The translations under genes and the position numbers were made by a program. The notes beneath the pieces were generated by a model. It ran no database searches. It worked only from the letters and a program-made list of their open reading frames with translations, and was not told where the DNA came from. Positions 1 to 9,561 of a stretch of 64,000 nucleotides of DNA are shown in pieces. The stretch comes from Parasphingopyxis marina (lineage in GTDB: Bacteria; Pseudomonadota; Alphaproteobacteria; Sphingomonadales; Sphingomonadaceae), in assembly GCF_014237875.1 (NCBI RefSeq), contig NZ_JACJVJ010000001.1:1680607-1744606 (forward strand). The letters run 5' to 3'. The stretch's first letter is position 1; each line of letters starts with the position of its first letter.

Positions 1-1
1 A

Positions 2-1147
2 CATCGGGCATTGCTGCTGATCGCGCAGCGCCAGTTCGAGGAGGGTACGGCCGCGATTAGCGGGCTCGCCAGCCTTGGCCCGGCGCGCTTCCTGCGGGCG
101 CGGCTTTCCGCGGCCTCGCGGCTCGCGCGCAGCCGCCAGCGCGACGAGGCGTTGGCGCTGCTCCCCGGCAACAGCCGCGCGGAAATTGCCGCGCGCGCGC
201 TGATCCAGCGCGGCCGGACGGTGCCCGGCGCGGCGGACAGCGCGGCGGACGGTATCGCGGAGGTCTTTATCCGCCTCGCCGCCGAAGTGAACCGGCGCGA
301 CGTTTCGGCTCTGGCCTTGACCCTGGCGCGGTTCGCGACCTTCCTCGCGCCCGACAACAGTTCGGGCTGGTTCGTGACGAGCGCGATCCTGGACAATGCC
401 GGACAGGACGCGGCAGCGCTTGCCGCGCTCGACCATGTCGACGAACGCGATCCCTTTTTCGCGGACGTGCAGGATATGCGCGTCCAGCTGCTCGCCGAAA
501 CCGAGGACGCGGCCGCTGCGCTGGCGCTTGCGCAGGAGCGGGCCGAAGAAAATGGCGCGAACGCAGCCGACTGGCAGCGGCTGGGCGAACAGCTGGCGTT
601 GATGGACCGCTATGGCGAGGCGGCCGATGCCTATGGCCGCGCGCTGGCGCTGGCGGGCGGCGAGGACGCGCCCTGGACGGCGTGGATCCTCTACGGCGGC
701 GCGCTGCTGGACGGCGGCCAGTGGGAGGATGCCCGGCCGGCGCTCGAACGCGCCGTCGAGCTGGCGCCCGATTCCGCCGTGGCGCTCAACTATCTCGGCT
801 ATGCGCTGCTCGAACGGCGCGAGGATCTCGGCCGCGCCGAGGAGCTCATCCGCCGGGCGGCGGAGCTCGATCCCGGCAGTGCCTCGATCATCGATTCGCT
901 CGGCTGGGTTCATTATGTGCAGGGCAATATCGACGAGGCGATCCCGATGCTGGAAAGCGCGGCCCGCGGCGAACCGGCCGAACCGACGATCAACGAGCAT
1001 CTGGGCGATGCCTATTGGACCGTCGGCCGCCGCCGCGACGCGCGCTTTGCCTGGCAGGCGGCGCTGGTTTCCGCCGAAGACGAAGCCGCCGAGCGTATCC
1101 GCGAGAAGCTCGATATCGGCCTGACCGCCGAGACCGCCTCGCCCTGA
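2..1147 (+). CDS. TPR-repeat protein, 5' end cut by the window edge
   Basis: The reading frame is open to the left edge of the window with no stop, so the true start is upstream; about 380 residues are visible. The C-terminal half (residues about 180 to 360) is built of tetratricopeptide-like helical repeats: regularly spaced Ala/Leu/Tyr-rich pairs such as the segments around ALNYLGYALLERR and SLGWVHYVQGNIDEAI. TPR proteins are protein-protein scaffolds; this one resembles the large TPR proteins found beside ispE in sphingomonads. It ends 13 bases before ispE, so the two are probably co-transcribed. The partner or cargo cannot be told from sequence. Confidence 0.85.
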   Translation, partial: HRALLLIAQRQFEEGTAAISGLASLGPARFLRARLSAASRLARSRQRDEALALLPGNSRAEIAARALIQRGRTVPGAADSAADGIAEVFIRLAAEVNRRDVSALALTLARFATFLAPDNSSGWFVTSAILDNAGQDAAALAALDHVDERDPFFADVQDMRVQLLAETEDAAAALALAQERAEENGANAADWQRLGEQLALMDRYGEAADAYGRALALAGGEDAPWTAWILYGGALLDGGQWEDARPALERAVELAPDSAVALNYLGYALLERREDLGRAEELIRRAAELDPGSASIIDSLGWVHYVQGNIDEAIPMLESAARGEPAEPTINEHLGDAYWTVGRRRDARFAWQAALVSAEDEAAERIREKLDIGLTAETASP

Positions 1148-1160
1148 TGCCGGGCGGGCG

Positions 1161-2006
1161 ATGACAAGGGACACCGGGCCGCTCACGGAAACGGCCTATG
1201 CCAAAATCAACCTGGCGCTGCATGTGCGCGAACGGTTGCCCGACGGCTATCACCGGATCGAGACGCTTTTTGCCTTTTGCGAAGAGGGCGATGTGCTGGC
1301 GGCCGAACCGGCAGGCGATCTCAGCCTGACGATCGACGGCCCGTTCGCCGAAGGGCTTTCCAGCAGGAACGACAATCTGGTGATGCGCGCCGCGGCTATG
1401 GTGCGCGATTATGTGCCGGGAGGGCCAGGCGCCGCAATCCGGCTGACCAAGAATTTGCCCATAGCGTCCGGCATTGGCGGCGGGTCGGCCGATGCCGCGG
1501 CGGCGATCCGCCTGCTCGCGCGGCTGTGGCAGGCCGATCTTGATGCGGCGGTGGCGCATGACATCGCGGCGGATCTTGGCGCGGATGTGCCGGCGTGCCT
1601 CGGTTCAAAAACCGTGATCGGGCGGGGCAGGGGGGACGAGCTCGAAGCGATCGCACTTGCATCCGTGGAAAGCGCGCCGGCGCTGCTCGTCAATCCCGGC
1701 GTTGCGATCCCGACCGGCCCGGTCTTCCAGCGCTGGGATGGCGAGGATCGCGGGGCTCTGGCCGCCGAGCGCGGAGCCGGCGGCTGGCGCAACGATCTGA
1801 CGCCGCCGGCCATCGCCATCGCGCCGGAAATCGGCGCCGTACTGGCCCTGCTAGACGGGCTGCCGGGCGCATTCTTCGTCCGCATGTCCGGATCCGGCGC
1901 GACCTGTTTTGCCTTGTTCGAGGACATGGAAAAGCGCGCCCAGGCCGCACTTAGCGTCAAATCGGCACATCCGGACTGGTGGGTATGGGAATCCGCTCTG
2001 CGTTAA
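1161..2006 (+). CDS. ispE: 4-diphosphocytidyl-2-C-methyl-D-erythritol kinase
   Basis: Phosphorylates CDP-methylerythritol at the 2-OH with ATP in the non-mevalonate isoprenoid pathway (cytoplasm). The 281-residue length is normal for the family. Residues 10-30 hold the IspE start AYAKINLAL and DGYHRI; around residue 100-112 is the glycine-rich GHMP-kinase ATP loop (IASGIGGGSADAAAA); the third GHMP motif (RMSGSGATCFALF) lies near the C terminus. The ATG at 1161 follows a GGGCGGGCG stretch and sits 13 bases after the TPR gene. A terminator hairpin follows the stop. Confidence 0.97.
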   Translation: MTRDTGPLTETAYAKINLALHVRERLPDGYHRIETLFAFCEEGDVLAAEPAGDLSLTIDGPFAEGLSSRNDNLVMRAAAMVRDYVPGGPGAAIRLTKNLPIASGIGGGSADAAAAIRLLARLWQADLDAAVAHDIAADLGADVPACLGSKTVIGRGRGDELEAIALASVESAPALLVNPGVAIPTGPVFQRWDGEDRGALAAERGAGGWRNDLTPPAIAIAPEIGAVLALLDGLPGAFFVRMSGSGATCFALFEDMEKRAQAALSVKSAHPDWWVWESALR

Positions 2007-2024
2007 CCTTAGAAACCGAGCGTT

Positions 2025-2045
2025 AACCCTGTTTTTCAGGGTTTT
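2025..2045 (+). terminator. Rho-independent terminator of ispE
   Basis: Arms AACCCTG and CAGGGTT around a TTTTT loop, followed by TT, begin 18 bases after the ispE stop. The stem is short (7 bp) but the position and the T tail fit a terminator. The copies of CGTTAACC at 2001 and 2021 flank its left side. Confidence 0.6.
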
Positions 2046-2141
2046 GGTAACCTTTTGCGTCAAAATGGTCAGGGAACGGATCGGGCCCAGCCGGCACCAT
2101 CCGCGAATGATCTGCGCTTCTCCTGAACGCGTACGTCATTG

Positions 2142-2179
2142 AAACGGGCAGCCACGCCATGCGGTGCGGCTGTCCGTTT
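2142..2179. terminator. Bidirectional hairpin between convergent ispE and the DUF885 gene
   Basis: A 17-bp inverted repeat (AAACGGGCAGCCACGCC against GGTGCGGCTGTCCGTTT, mismatches are G-T pairs) with a 4-base loop. It has A/T-rich ends on both sides, so it could end transcription from both directions; it lies 24 bases downstream of the DUF885 stop. Confidence 0.65.
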
Positions 2180-2203
2180 CGTTTCCGGCATCGGCGCAGG
2201 CGA

Positions 2204-4045
2204 TCAGGCGGCGTCGATACGCTCTGCAACAAGCCGGAGCGGCATCGCCCCCTGGCCAAGCACGAGCGCGTTGAATGCGCGCAGATCGAACGCCTCGCCC
2301 TTGCGGCTCCGCATCTCCTCGCGCATCGCAAGCAGCCTGAGCTGGCCGAGCTTGTAGCCGAGCGCCTGTCCGGGCCAGGCCATATAGCGCTCGATCTCCG
2401 CGACGCAGGTGCTTTCGGGATTGCCGGTCGCTTCCTGCATAAACCCGATCGCCCTCTCGCGGGCCCAGCGCTTGTGGTGCATGCCGGTATCGACGACGAG
2501 GCGGACGGCGCGGAACAGCTCGTCCTGCAACCGGCCGAGATCGCCGAAGGGATCGTCTTCATAGGCGCCCAGCTCCCACATCAGCCGTTCGGCATACAGC
2601 GCCCAGCCTTCCTGATAGGCGTTGAAGCTGGCGATGCGGATGATCAGCGGCGCTTCGCCGAGCCCGCTGGCTATCGCGGTTTGCGTGTGATGGCCGGGTA
2701 CGCCCTCGTGATAGCTCAATGTCGGTAGCGCGAAACGGGCGACCGCAGCCATATCGCGCAGGTTGATCCAGTAGGTTCCGGGCCGGGTCCCGTCGAGCGA
2801 GGGGGCGTCGTAATAGCCGCCCGGCGCGCTGTCCTGCGTCGCCACCGGCACGCGGCGCACGCGCATCGGCTGGCGCGGGATGATGTCGGCGGGCAGGAAG
2901 CGCGGATATTGCGCCTCGGCATCGCGGACCTTTCCGCGCACATAATCGAGCACCGCCTCGCGCCCGGCGTTGCTGTCTTCGAACAGCAGCCGGGGATCGT
3001 CGGCCAACGCCAGCATCCGTTCGCCGACGCTGCCCTGGGTCAGGCCCTGCGCGTTTAGCAGCGCCTCCATCTCGGCGGTGATCCGGCGGACTTCCTCCAT
3101 ACCGATTTCATGGATTTCGTCGGGCGACTGTTCGGTATCGCCGAGCGCGCGAACGTTGGCGGCGTAGAGTTCTTCGCCGAAAGGTTGCGCCCAGACGCCC
3201 GAATTATCCTGCCCGCGCGGCAGCATATCGGAGACGATCGCGCGCAGCCGGGCATAAGCGGGCCGGGCCTTCGTCTCGAGCGCGGCGATGGCGCGCTGCA
3301 GCGCGGTTTCGCGGAAGCTCTGGTCGATCACGGCATCGGTCATCCCGGCGGAAAGCGCTGCGATCAGTGGGTGCCGTTCCGCCGGGCCTTCGAGGAACGC
3401 ATCGAGCACCGGCAGCGTCTTTTCAAGCAGTGCCTTGGGTGGGCGGCAGCCATCGGCCTCGTCGGCGCGAATCTTTTCGGCGACCCCGCCAAAGGCGGTT
3501 TCGAAGCTCTCGAGCTTCTCGATCCAGGCGTCGATTGCTTCGGGCGTGCGCAGCGACTGCTGCGTCGCCATGACCGCCGGGGAATCGATCGCCGGGCCGC
3601 TTATCTGCTGGACGAGATAGGGGAGGTGATTGACGTAGCTGAACGGATCGATGTGGCCATAGGAGATCGAGGAAGATCGTCCGGCATTTTCCAGCACCGC
3701 ATCGACAACCGCTGCATGGAGCGCGCCGCTCGTATCCGGTCCGCAATCGAGAGCGGCGATCCGGGTACGGCTGGCCGCTGTTCCGGCGCGCAGGGCCGCT
3801 TCGCCGGCCGGGGAATAATCGGTAAGCCGCCGCGCCAATGGCCCGCCGTCCAGTGCGGCTTCCGCGCCATTATAGGTCGCAACCTCGGGAAGCATCGCCA
3901 GCAGCCGGTCCGCCTCCATCGAGAGCACGCCGCCAGCGGGGCAGGGGCGCGATCCGCGCTCCATAGTGGCGCAGCCCGGCAGGCTGAGCGCCGTCGTTGC
4001 GGCTAGCCCGGCCAGCGCCTCGCGGCGCGTTACTTCGAAACCCAT
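2204..4045 (-). CDS. DUF885 family putative metallo-hydrolase, Tat-type or lipoprotein signal
   Basis: 613-residue DUF885 protein. These enzymes resemble M2/M3-like zinc peptidases; one helix carries HEGVPGHH, a variant of the HExxH zinc motif (around residue 430), and a conserved EGWALYAE motif follows about 25 residues later, which supplies the family's Glu ligand. The N terminus has twin arginines (TRREALAG) followed by a hydrophobic stretch ending LPGC, so export by Tat and lipid attachment at Cys are both plausible. The start ATG (4043-4045) was chosen because GAAGGAGGG lies just upstream; the frame stays open much further 5' but without signal-peptide or family features. The substrate is unknown, probably peptides in the periplasm. 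It is divergent from the crotonase gene, which starts 61 bases away. Confidence 0.88.
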   Translation of the reverse strand: MGFEVTRREALAGLAATTALSLPGCATMERGSRPCPAGGVLSMEADRLLAMLPEVATYNGAEAALDGGPLARRLTDYSPAGEAALRAGTAASRTRIAALDCGPDTSGALHAAVVDAVLENAGRSSSISYGHIDPFSYVNHLPYLVQQISGPAIDSPAVMATQQSLRTPEAIDAWIEKLESFETAFGGVAEKIRADEADGCRPPKALLEKTLPVLDAFLEGPAERHPLIAALSAGMTDAVIDQSFRETALQRAIAALETKARPAYARLRAIVSDMLPRGQDNSGVWAQPFGEELYAANVRALGDTEQSPDEIHEIGMEEVRRITAEMEALLNAQGLTQGSVGERMLALADDPRLLFEDSNAGREAVLDYVRGKVRDAEAQYPRFLPADIIPRQPMRVRRVPVATQDSAPGGYYDAPSLDGTRPGTYWINLRDMAAVARFALPTLSYHEGVPGHHTQTAIASGLGEAPLIIRIASFNAYQEGWALYAERLMWELGAYEDDPFGDLGRLQDELFRAVRLVVDTGMHHKRWARERAIGFMQEATGNPESTCVAEIERYMAWPGQALGYKLGQLRLLAMREEMRSRKGEAFDLRAFNALVLGQGAMPLRLVAERIDAA

Positions 4046-4106
4046 TGCGACCCTCCTTCTTGCCTTCACTGGTGACATAGCGGGCGCGGCGCGGCAACTA
4101 GGCGGC

Positions 4107-4856
4107 ATGTTCACCCTATCCGTCTCCGATGCGGTCGCCACGATCGCCCTGTCGCCGCCCGGAAAGCTCAACGCTATCGCCCAGGCGCACTGGCACCACC
4201 TCGCCGGTTGCATCCATAAGGCCGAGGCTGCCGCTGCGCGCGTCATCGTACTGAAATCCGACGATCCGGCGATGTTCAGCGCGGGCGCCGACATCACCGA
4301 GTTCGAGGCCTTGCAGCGCAACGCGGATGCGCGCGTCGGCTTTCGCATGGCGATGCGCGAAGGGATCGAGGCGCTGGCAAATTCGCCGCTGCCGACGATC
4401 GCGCTTGTCGAGGCGGGATGCGTCGGCGCGGCGGTCGCCCTGGTGCTGGCCTGCGATATGCGGATTGCGGGCGAGGACGCGCGGTTCGCGGTGACGCCCG
4501 CCAAGCTTGGTCTCACCTATCAGGTCGAAGATCTGGCCCGGCTTGCCGCCGTCGTCGGGCAGGGTCAGGCGGCGCGGCTTATCTTTTCGGCGCAATCGGT
4601 GGATGCCGAGGAGGCGATGCGGATCGGGCTCGTGGAAATGACCGGCGGCGCGGCGGCGCTCGAGGCGCTGTGCGCGGCGATCGCCGCCAATTCCGGCACC
4701 AGCGTTCGCGGGCTGAAGGCGTTGCTCAAGGCGGCGGTGGTCGATGAAAGCGGCATCGTGACCGAAAGGCTGTTCGACGACGCGTTCGGCAGCGCCGATT
4801 TCGCCGAGGGGCTGGCCGCATTTCGCGAGCGGCGCAAACCGGATTTCAAAGGATGA
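4107..4856 (+). CDS. Enoyl-CoA hydratase/isomerase (crotonase) family protein
   Basis: 249-residue crotonase fold. The first oxyanion-hole segment is SAGADITEF (about residues 58-66) and the second is GCVGAAVALVLACDMRIA. The usual catalytic Glu in the segment FGxPE is replaced: the residues here are FAVTPAKLGL, so Ala stands where hydratases have Glu. Activity as a classical enoyl-CoA hydratase is therefore doubtful; an isomerase, hydrolase or decarboxylase role on another acyl-CoA is possible. Length is close to the family norm of about 260. The ATG at 4107 matches the start of the fold; in-frame codons upstream overlap the DUF885 signal region. It overlaps the next gene by 4 bases (ATGA). 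Confidence 0.85.
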   Translation: MFTLSVSDAVATIALSPPGKLNAIAQAHWHHLAGCIHKAEAAAARVIVLKSDDPAMFSAGADITEFEALQRNADARVGFRMAMREGIEALANSPLPTIALVEAGCVGAAVALVLACDMRIAGEDARFAVTPAKLGLTYQVEDLARLAAVVGQGQAARLIFSAQSVDAEEAMRIGLVEMTGGAAALEALCAAIAANSGTSVRGLKALLKAAVVDESGIVTERLFDDAFGSADFAEGLAAFRERRKPDFKG

Positions 4857-5575
4857 GCGATGTCTGCACGGAGATTGCGGGCGATTCCGATTCGGGCCTG
4901 CTGCTGATCGCCGATCATGCGTCGGACCGGGTGCCCGGCGATATCGATCTCGGCGTCGATCCGGCGGTGATGCAAAAGCATATCGCCGTCGATATCGGTA
5001 TTGCCACGCTGGCGCCGCTGGTCGCGGCTCGGCTCGGTTGCCCGGCGCTGCTCGCCAATGTTTCGCGGCTGGTTGTCGATCTTCACCGCGAAGCCGATAA
5101 CCCCGCTGTTATTCCCGTGACGAGCGATGGTTACGAGATACCCGCCAATGCCGCGCTGAACGCGGCGGGCCGGGCGGCGCGCATCGATCGTTTCTGGAAG
5201 CCCTATCATGCGCGGGCGGCGGAACTGATCGAGGCTCATGCGCCCAGGATGCTCTTCACCCTGCACAGCTTCACTCCCTCGCTGGAATCCGCGCCTGCGG
5301 ACCGCCCCTGGCAGATCGGCATTCTCTACAATGCGGACGAGCGCGCGCCGCGTATCGCGATCCCGAAGCTCGAAGCGCTCGGCCTCGTCGTCGGCGACAA
5401 CGAGCCTTATTCGGGCAAGCTTCTGAACGCGACGATGAACTTCCATGCCGAGGCGCGCGGCCTCCCTTATCTGGCGATAGAGGTCAGGAATGACTTGATC
5501 GACACGCCCGAAGGCGCAAGGGAATGGGCCGAATTGCTCGCGCCCGTCATCGCGGCGGTGCGCGACGCGCTCTAG
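4853..5575 (+). CDS. N-formylglutamate amidohydrolase family protein
   Basis: 240-residue member of the N-formylglutamate deformylase (FGase) family, which hydrolyses N-formyl-L-glutamate or related N-acyl amino acids using a metal. Recognisable segments are the opening LLIADHASDRVP, VVDLHREADN with its conserved Arg/Asp/Asn, the TLHSF motif around residue 136, and NEPYSG followed by the conserved IEVRNDLI near the C terminus. The ATG overlaps the crotonase stop (ATGA), so translation is coupled. No other histidine-degradation (hut) genes are nearby, so the physiological substrate may differ from formylglutamate. Confidence 0.85.
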   Translation: MSDVCTEIAGDSDSGLLLIADHASDRVPGDIDLGVDPAVMQKHIAVDIGIATLAPLVAARLGCPALLANVSRLVVDLHREADNPAVIPVTSDGYEIPANAALNAAGRAARIDRFWKPYHARAAELIEAHAPRMLFTLHSFTPSLESAPADRPWQIGILYNADERAPRIAIPKLEALGLVVGDNEPYSGKLLNATMNFHAEARGLPYLAIEVRNDLIDTPEGAREWAELLAPVIAAVRDAL

Positions 5576-5599
5576 GATGAATGTGTAACAAGGAAGATC

Positions 5600-7321
5600 A
5601 TGTCCAATCGTTTCGACAAGGCGAAATTGCCGAGCCGCCATGTTTCGCTGGGTCCGTCGCGGGCGCCGCACCGTTCCTATTATTACGCGATGGGAATGAC
5701 CGAGGAGGAGATCAACCGTCCCTTCGTTGCCGTGGCGAGCGCCGGAAACGACAGCGCGCCTTGCAACACCCTGCTCGATAGCCAGGCGAATATCTGCCGC
5801 GAGGGCGTGATCGCGGGCGGCGGCCTGCCGCGCCGGTTCAACACGATCACCGTCACCGACGGCATCGCCATGGGCCATCAGGGGATGAAATCCTCGCTCG
5901 TCAGCCGCGAGGTGATCGCCGATTCGGTCGAGCTTTCGGTGCGCGGCCATTGCTATGATGCGCTCGTTGCCTTTGCCGGCTGCGACAAATCGCTGCCCGG
6001 CATGATGATGGCGATGCTGCGGCTCAACGTGCCGTCGATCTTCGTTTACGGCGGCTCGATCCTGCCCGGCCATTTCCACGGCGACGATGTGACCGTGGTC
6101 GACGTGTTCGAGGCGGTGGGACGCTACGAAGCCGACAATTGCCCGCTGCAGGAGCTGATCGAGCTCGAAAAGGTCGCCTGTCCCGGTCATGGCGCGTGCG
6201 GCGGACAGTTTACCGCCAACACCATGGCCTGTGTCGGCGAGGCGATCGGGCTTTCGCTCCCCAACAGCAACATGGTGCCCGCGCCGTACGAATCCAACGC
6301 GGATATCGCCCGGGCGGCGGGCGAGCAGGTGATGAACCTGCTCGAAGCCAATATTCGCCCGCGCGACATCTGCACGAAAGAGGCTTTCCAGAACGCCGCC
6401 AGGGTCGTCGCTGCGACCGGGGGGTCGACCAACGGCGCGCTGCACCTGCCGGCCATGGCGAACGAGTGCGGGATCGATTTCGACCTTTTCGACGTCGCCG
6501 AGATGTTCAAGTCGACGCCCTATATCGCCGACCTGAAACCCGGCGGGAAATATGTCGCCAAGGACATGTATGAAGCGGGCGGCGTCTACATGCTGATGAA
6601 GACCCTGCTGACGAACGACCTGCTCGACGGCAACTGCCTGACCGTGACCGGCAAGACGCTGGGCGAGAATATCGACGAGATCACCTGGAACCCGAACCAG
6701 AAGGTCATCTATTCGGTCGAACGGCCGCTTTCGCCGACGGGCGGGGTTGTCGGCCTCAAAGGCTCGCTCGCCCCCGACGGCGCGATCGTGAAGGTGGCCG
6801 GCATGGCGCGGCTGCAGTTCGAGGGGCCCGCGCGCTGTTTCGACAGCGAGGAAGACTGTTTCCACGCCGTGGAGACGCGCGATATCGCCGAAGGTTCGGT
6901 GATCGTCATCCGCTATGAAGGCCCCAAGGGCGGCCCCGGTATGCGCGAGATGCTCTCGACGACCGCCGCGCTGTACGGCCAGGGGATGGGCGAGAAGGTC
7001 GCGCTGATCACCGACGGCCGCTTCTCGGGTGCGACACGCGGCTTCTGCATCGGCCATGTCGGGCCCGAAGCCGCCGAGGGCGGACCGATCGGGCTGGTCG
7101 AGGATGGCGATATCATCCGCATCGATGCCGAGGCCGGGACGATCGACCTCGATGTCGACGCGGAAACGCTCAAGGCGCGGCGCGAGGCCTGGCAGCCGCG
7201 GACCAACGACTATCAGGCGGGCACGCTGTGGCGCTACGCCCAGAATGTCGGCCCCGCCCGCACCGGCGCCGTCACCCATCCCGGCGCCAAGGCCGAAACC
7301 CATGTCTATGCGGATATCTAG
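5600..7321 (+). CDS. ilvD: Dihydroxy-acid dehydratase
   Basis: Dehydrates 2,3-dihydroxy-isovalerate and -methylvalerate in valine/isoleucine synthesis. The 573-residue IlvD/Edd protein has all three cluster cysteines in context: [19 protein letters not shown] and GHGACGGQF. The shorter length (E. coli IlvD is about 616) matches the [2Fe-2S] type common in alphaproteobacteria. Some members of this family act on sugar acids instead, and sequence alone does not fully separate these. Start ATG at 5600 has AAGGAAG 8 bases upstream. Its last 20 bases overlap the start of the following lipoprotein gene. Confidence 0.93.
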   Translation: MSNRFDKAKLPSRHVSLGPSRAPHRSYYYAMGMTEEEINRPFVAVASAGNDSAPCNTLLDSQANICREGVIAGGGLPRRFNTITVTDGIAMGHQGMKSSLVSREVIADSVELSVRGHCYDALVAFAGCDKSLPGMMMAMLRLNVPSIFVYGGSILPGHFHGDDVTVVDVFEAVGRYEADNCPLQELIELEKVACPGHGACGGQFTANTMACVGEAIGLSLPNSNMVPAPYESNADIARAAGEQVMNLLEANIRPRDICTKEAFQNAARVVAATGGSTNGALHLPAMANECGIDFDLFDVAEMFKSTPYIADLKPGGKYVAKDMYEAGGVYMLMKTLLTNDLLDGNCLTVTGKTLGENIDEITWNPNQKVIYSVERPLSPTGGVVGLKGSLAPDGAIVKVAGMARLQFEGPARCFDSEEDCFHAVETRDIAEGSVIVIRYEGPKGGPGMREMLSTTAALYGQGMGEKVALITDGRFSGATRGFCIGHVGPEAAEGGPIGLVEDGDIIRIDAEAGTIDLDVDAETLKARREAWQPRTNDYQAGTLWRYAQNVGPARTGAVTHPGAKAETHVYADI

Positions 7322-7694
7322 CGCGCTTCTGGTCACCGTTTCGCTGGCCGCGTGCGGCACGGCCGATCCCGCCGCGAACAACGAGGCGCTGCTCGAATCC
7401 GAAGCCCAGACGCGCAGCGAACTGGCCGAAAGCGGCCGCGTCTATTGCGCGGTCAACGGCGGCGAGGGCTTCCGCCCCGAATGCCAGATCGAGCGGACCC
7501 AGGGCAGCGAAGGGCTGGTGCTGACGATGCGCCATCCCGATGGCGGCTTCCGCCGGCTGCTCGTGACCAATGACGGGCGCGGGCTGATCGCCGCCGACGG
7601 TTCGGAACCCGCCATCGTCACCCCGGTGTCCGAACGCGAGGTCGAGGTCTCGATCGGCTTCGACCGCTATCGCCTGCCGGCGACGGTGCGGTGA
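7302..7694 (+). CDS. Small putative lipoprotein
   Basis: 130 residues. The N terminus reads [18 protein letters not shown], a type II signal peptide with lipobox SLAAC, so the mature protein probably starts at Cys18 and is lipid anchored. The body is polar with two further cysteines (YCAVNGG and PECQIER) that could form a disulfide, and a repeated short beta-strand pattern. I do not recognise a named family. ATG 7302 or ATG 7308 could start it; both lie inside the end of ilvD. The stop overlaps the GTG of nnr by 4 bases, so ilvD, this gene and nnr look like one operon. Confidence 0.8.
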   Translation: MSMRISSALLVTVSLAACGTADPAANNEALLESEAQTRSELAESGRVYCAVNGGEGFRPECQIERTQGSEGLVLTMRHPDGGFRRLLVTNDGRGLIAADGSEPAIVTPVSEREVEVSIGFDRYRLPATVR

Positions 7695-9088
7695 TCCCCC
7701 GGGCGATCCTGACCGCCGCCGAGATGAAGGCGGCCGAGGACGCCACCATGGCGAGCGGCGTTTCGGTCGACCAATTGATGGAACGGGCGGGGCGCGCCGC
7801 GGCCGATATCGCCTGGCGGATGGCCGGCAAGGCGCACGTGCTTGTTCTTTGCGGCCCCGGCAACAATGGCGGCGACGGCTATGTGGTTGCGCGTCTGCTC
7901 GCCGAACGCGGTTGCGAGGTGCAGGTTGCGGCGCTCGCCGACCCGGCGACCGATGCCGCGAGAAACGCCCGCGCGCAATGGCCGGGCCCCGTCGATGCGA
8001 TAGGCGATGCGCGTCCCGCGCCGATGGTCGTCGATGCGCTGTTCGGAACCGGGCTGGCGCGGCCGCTCGGCGCCGATCTTTCCGCCGCGCTCTGCGATCT
8101 CGTCCGCAAGGCGCGGCACAGCCTTGCCGTCGACCTGCCGAGCGGGATCGAAACCGATAGCGGGGCGCTGCTCTCGCCGGTTCCTTTTTTCGACGCGACG
8201 ATCGCGCTGGGATCGCTGAAGCCCGCGCACCTGCTCCAGCCCGCGGCGGGTTTCATGGGGATGACGCTGGTCGGCGAGATCGGCATTGCCGCGGAGAGCG
8301 CGCTGCTGGAAATCGGCCGGCCGACCCTCGTACCGCCGCTGCCTTCGGCGCATAAATATTCGCGCGGCTATGTGCTGGTCGCGGGGGGAGCGATGGCGGG
8401 GGCGGCGAGCCTTGCCGCCGACGCCGCGATCCGCGCGGGGGCCGGCTATGTCGCGCTGGCCGGCCCCGAGCATGGCGAAGGGCCGCTGGCGCTCGTCCAG
8501 CGCCTTGCCGTCGATCCACGCACGCTGGCGGATCTGCTGGCCGATGAGCGGGTCGATGTCGCCGTGGCCGGGCCGGGCCTCGGGCTCAACGACAAGGCCG
8601 AAGCGCGGCTCGAGAGCGTGCTGGCAGCGGGCAAGCGGCTGGTGCTCGATGCCGATGCGTTGACGCTGATCGCCAAGCGGGGCGCAGAGACGCTGGCTGG
8701 TCTCGATGCTCCGCCGATCCTGACGCCGCACGAGGGCGAGTTCGCCCGGCTGTTCGGCGACATATCCGGCAACAAGGTCGAGCGCGCGCGCGAAGCGGCC
8801 CGGCGGTCCGGGTCGGTTATCATCTACAAGGGCAATGACAGCGTGGTCGCTTCGCCGGACGGCCGCGCCGCCATCGCGCCGCCGGCACCGAGCTGGCTGG
8901 CGACGGCGGGCACCGGAGACGTGCTCACCGGCATCGCGGCGGCGCGCTATGCCGCGACCGGCGATCCGTTCGAAGCGGCCTGCGAGGCCGTCTGGCTGCA
9001 CGGCGCGGCGGCGCGCATGGCAGGGCCTTTCCTGATCGCGGACGATCTGATCGAAGCCCTGCCGCGCGCGCTTGCGGCCTGTCTCTAG
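7691..9088 (+). CDS. nnr: Bifunctional NAD(P)H-hydrate epimerase / ADP-dependent NAD(P)H-hydrate dehydratase
   Basis: Repairs hydrated NADH and NADPH (NADHX). Two domains in 465 residues: an N-terminal YjeF_N epimerase (residues about 1-205, with GPGNNGGDGYVVARLL near residue 55) and a C-terminal ribokinase-like dehydratase (about 220-465, with LVLDADAL, LTPHEGEF and the phosphate loop AGTGDVLTGI). This is the E. coli YjeF arrangement. GTG start overlapping the lipoprotein stop (GTGA). Confidence 0.96.
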   Translation: MIPRAILTAAEMKAAEDATMASGVSVDQLMERAGRAAADIAWRMAGKAHVLVLCGPGNNGGDGYVVARLLAERGCEVQVAALADPATDAARNARAQWPGPVDAIGDARPAPMVVDALFGTGLARPLGADLSAALCDLVRKARHSLAVDLPSGIETDSGALLSPVPFFDATIALGSLKPAHLLQPAAGFMGMTLVGEIGIAAESALLEIGRPTLVPPLPSAHKYSRGYVLVAGGAMAGAASLAADAAIRAGAGYVALAGPEHGEGPLALVQRLAVDPRTLADLLADERVDVAVAGPGLGLNDKAEARLESVLAAGKRLVLDADALTLIAKRGAETLAGLDAPPILTPHEGEFARLFGDISGNKVERAREAARRSGSVIIYKGNDSVVASPDGRAAIAPPAPSWLATAGTGDVLTGIAAARYAATGDPFEAACEAVWLHGAAARMAGPFLIADDLIEALPRALAACL

Positions 9089-9100
9089 ACCGGAACGCTT

Positions 9101-9538
9101 CTAGCCCTGAAAGGCGATCAGCGCCGCGTTGATTGCCAGCCAGATCAGCACGATGCTCGACAGCGCAAAGACCATGAAGCGGAACATCACCCGGTTCACC
9201 GTCGCCTGGATCAGGCTGTGCAGCACCCGCAGGCCGACATAGATCCACGCGAGCGTCACGTTGAAGCCCAGGCCCGCGCCGAGCAGGGCCAGGCTCAGGC
9301 AGATTGCGTAGAACAGTGTCGGTTCGGTCAGCAGGTGGTTGTAGTTGTGCGCCTTCCACTGGACATTGGGCGGCAGGATGGCGTCGAGATCCGCGCCTTT
9401 GCCGCCGACCATCTTGTTCGCGTCGATATCGGCCTTCTGCATCGCCGGAATGCGCGTGACGTACATCCACAGCCACATGATCATCGTCCAAAGCACCAGC
9501 GCGATAACCGGCTGTAAAATGGTATTGGTTCCCATCAT
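9101..9538 (-). CDS. MAPEG family membrane protein (copy 1)
   Basis: 145 residues with four predicted membrane helices, as in the MAPEG family (microsomal glutathione transferase and eicosanoid enzymes). Helix 1 is followed by the RIPAM segment; NYNHLLTEPTLFYA in the second half carries the conserved Asn/Glu-Pro motif seen in bacterial MAPEG proteins. The reaction is unknown in bacteria. It is a paralogue of the gene immediately upstream (same length, same motifs), which is 23 bases away, so the pair arose by tandem duplication. Confidence 0.87.
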   Translation of the reverse strand: MMGTNTILQPVIALVLWTMIMWLWMYVTRIPAMQKADIDANKMVGGKGADLDAILPPNVQWKAHNYNHLLTEPTLFYAICLSLALLGAGLGFNVTLAWIYVGLRVLHSLIQATVNRVMFRFMVFALSSIVLIWLAINAALIAFQG

Positions 9539-9561
9539 TGCTCTCCTCTATTTTATAGGGC

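Noticed and set aside
2001..2050. CtrA box near repeated CGTTAACC
   Set aside because: The TTAA spacing does not match TTAA-N7-TTAA and the site lies after ispE in a convergent gap.
4565..7381. 938-codon reverse frame opposite ilvD and its neighbours
   Set aside because: It is antisense to three well supported genes, is His/Arg/Asp-rich low complexity, and has no motif. High GC makes long shadow frames common.
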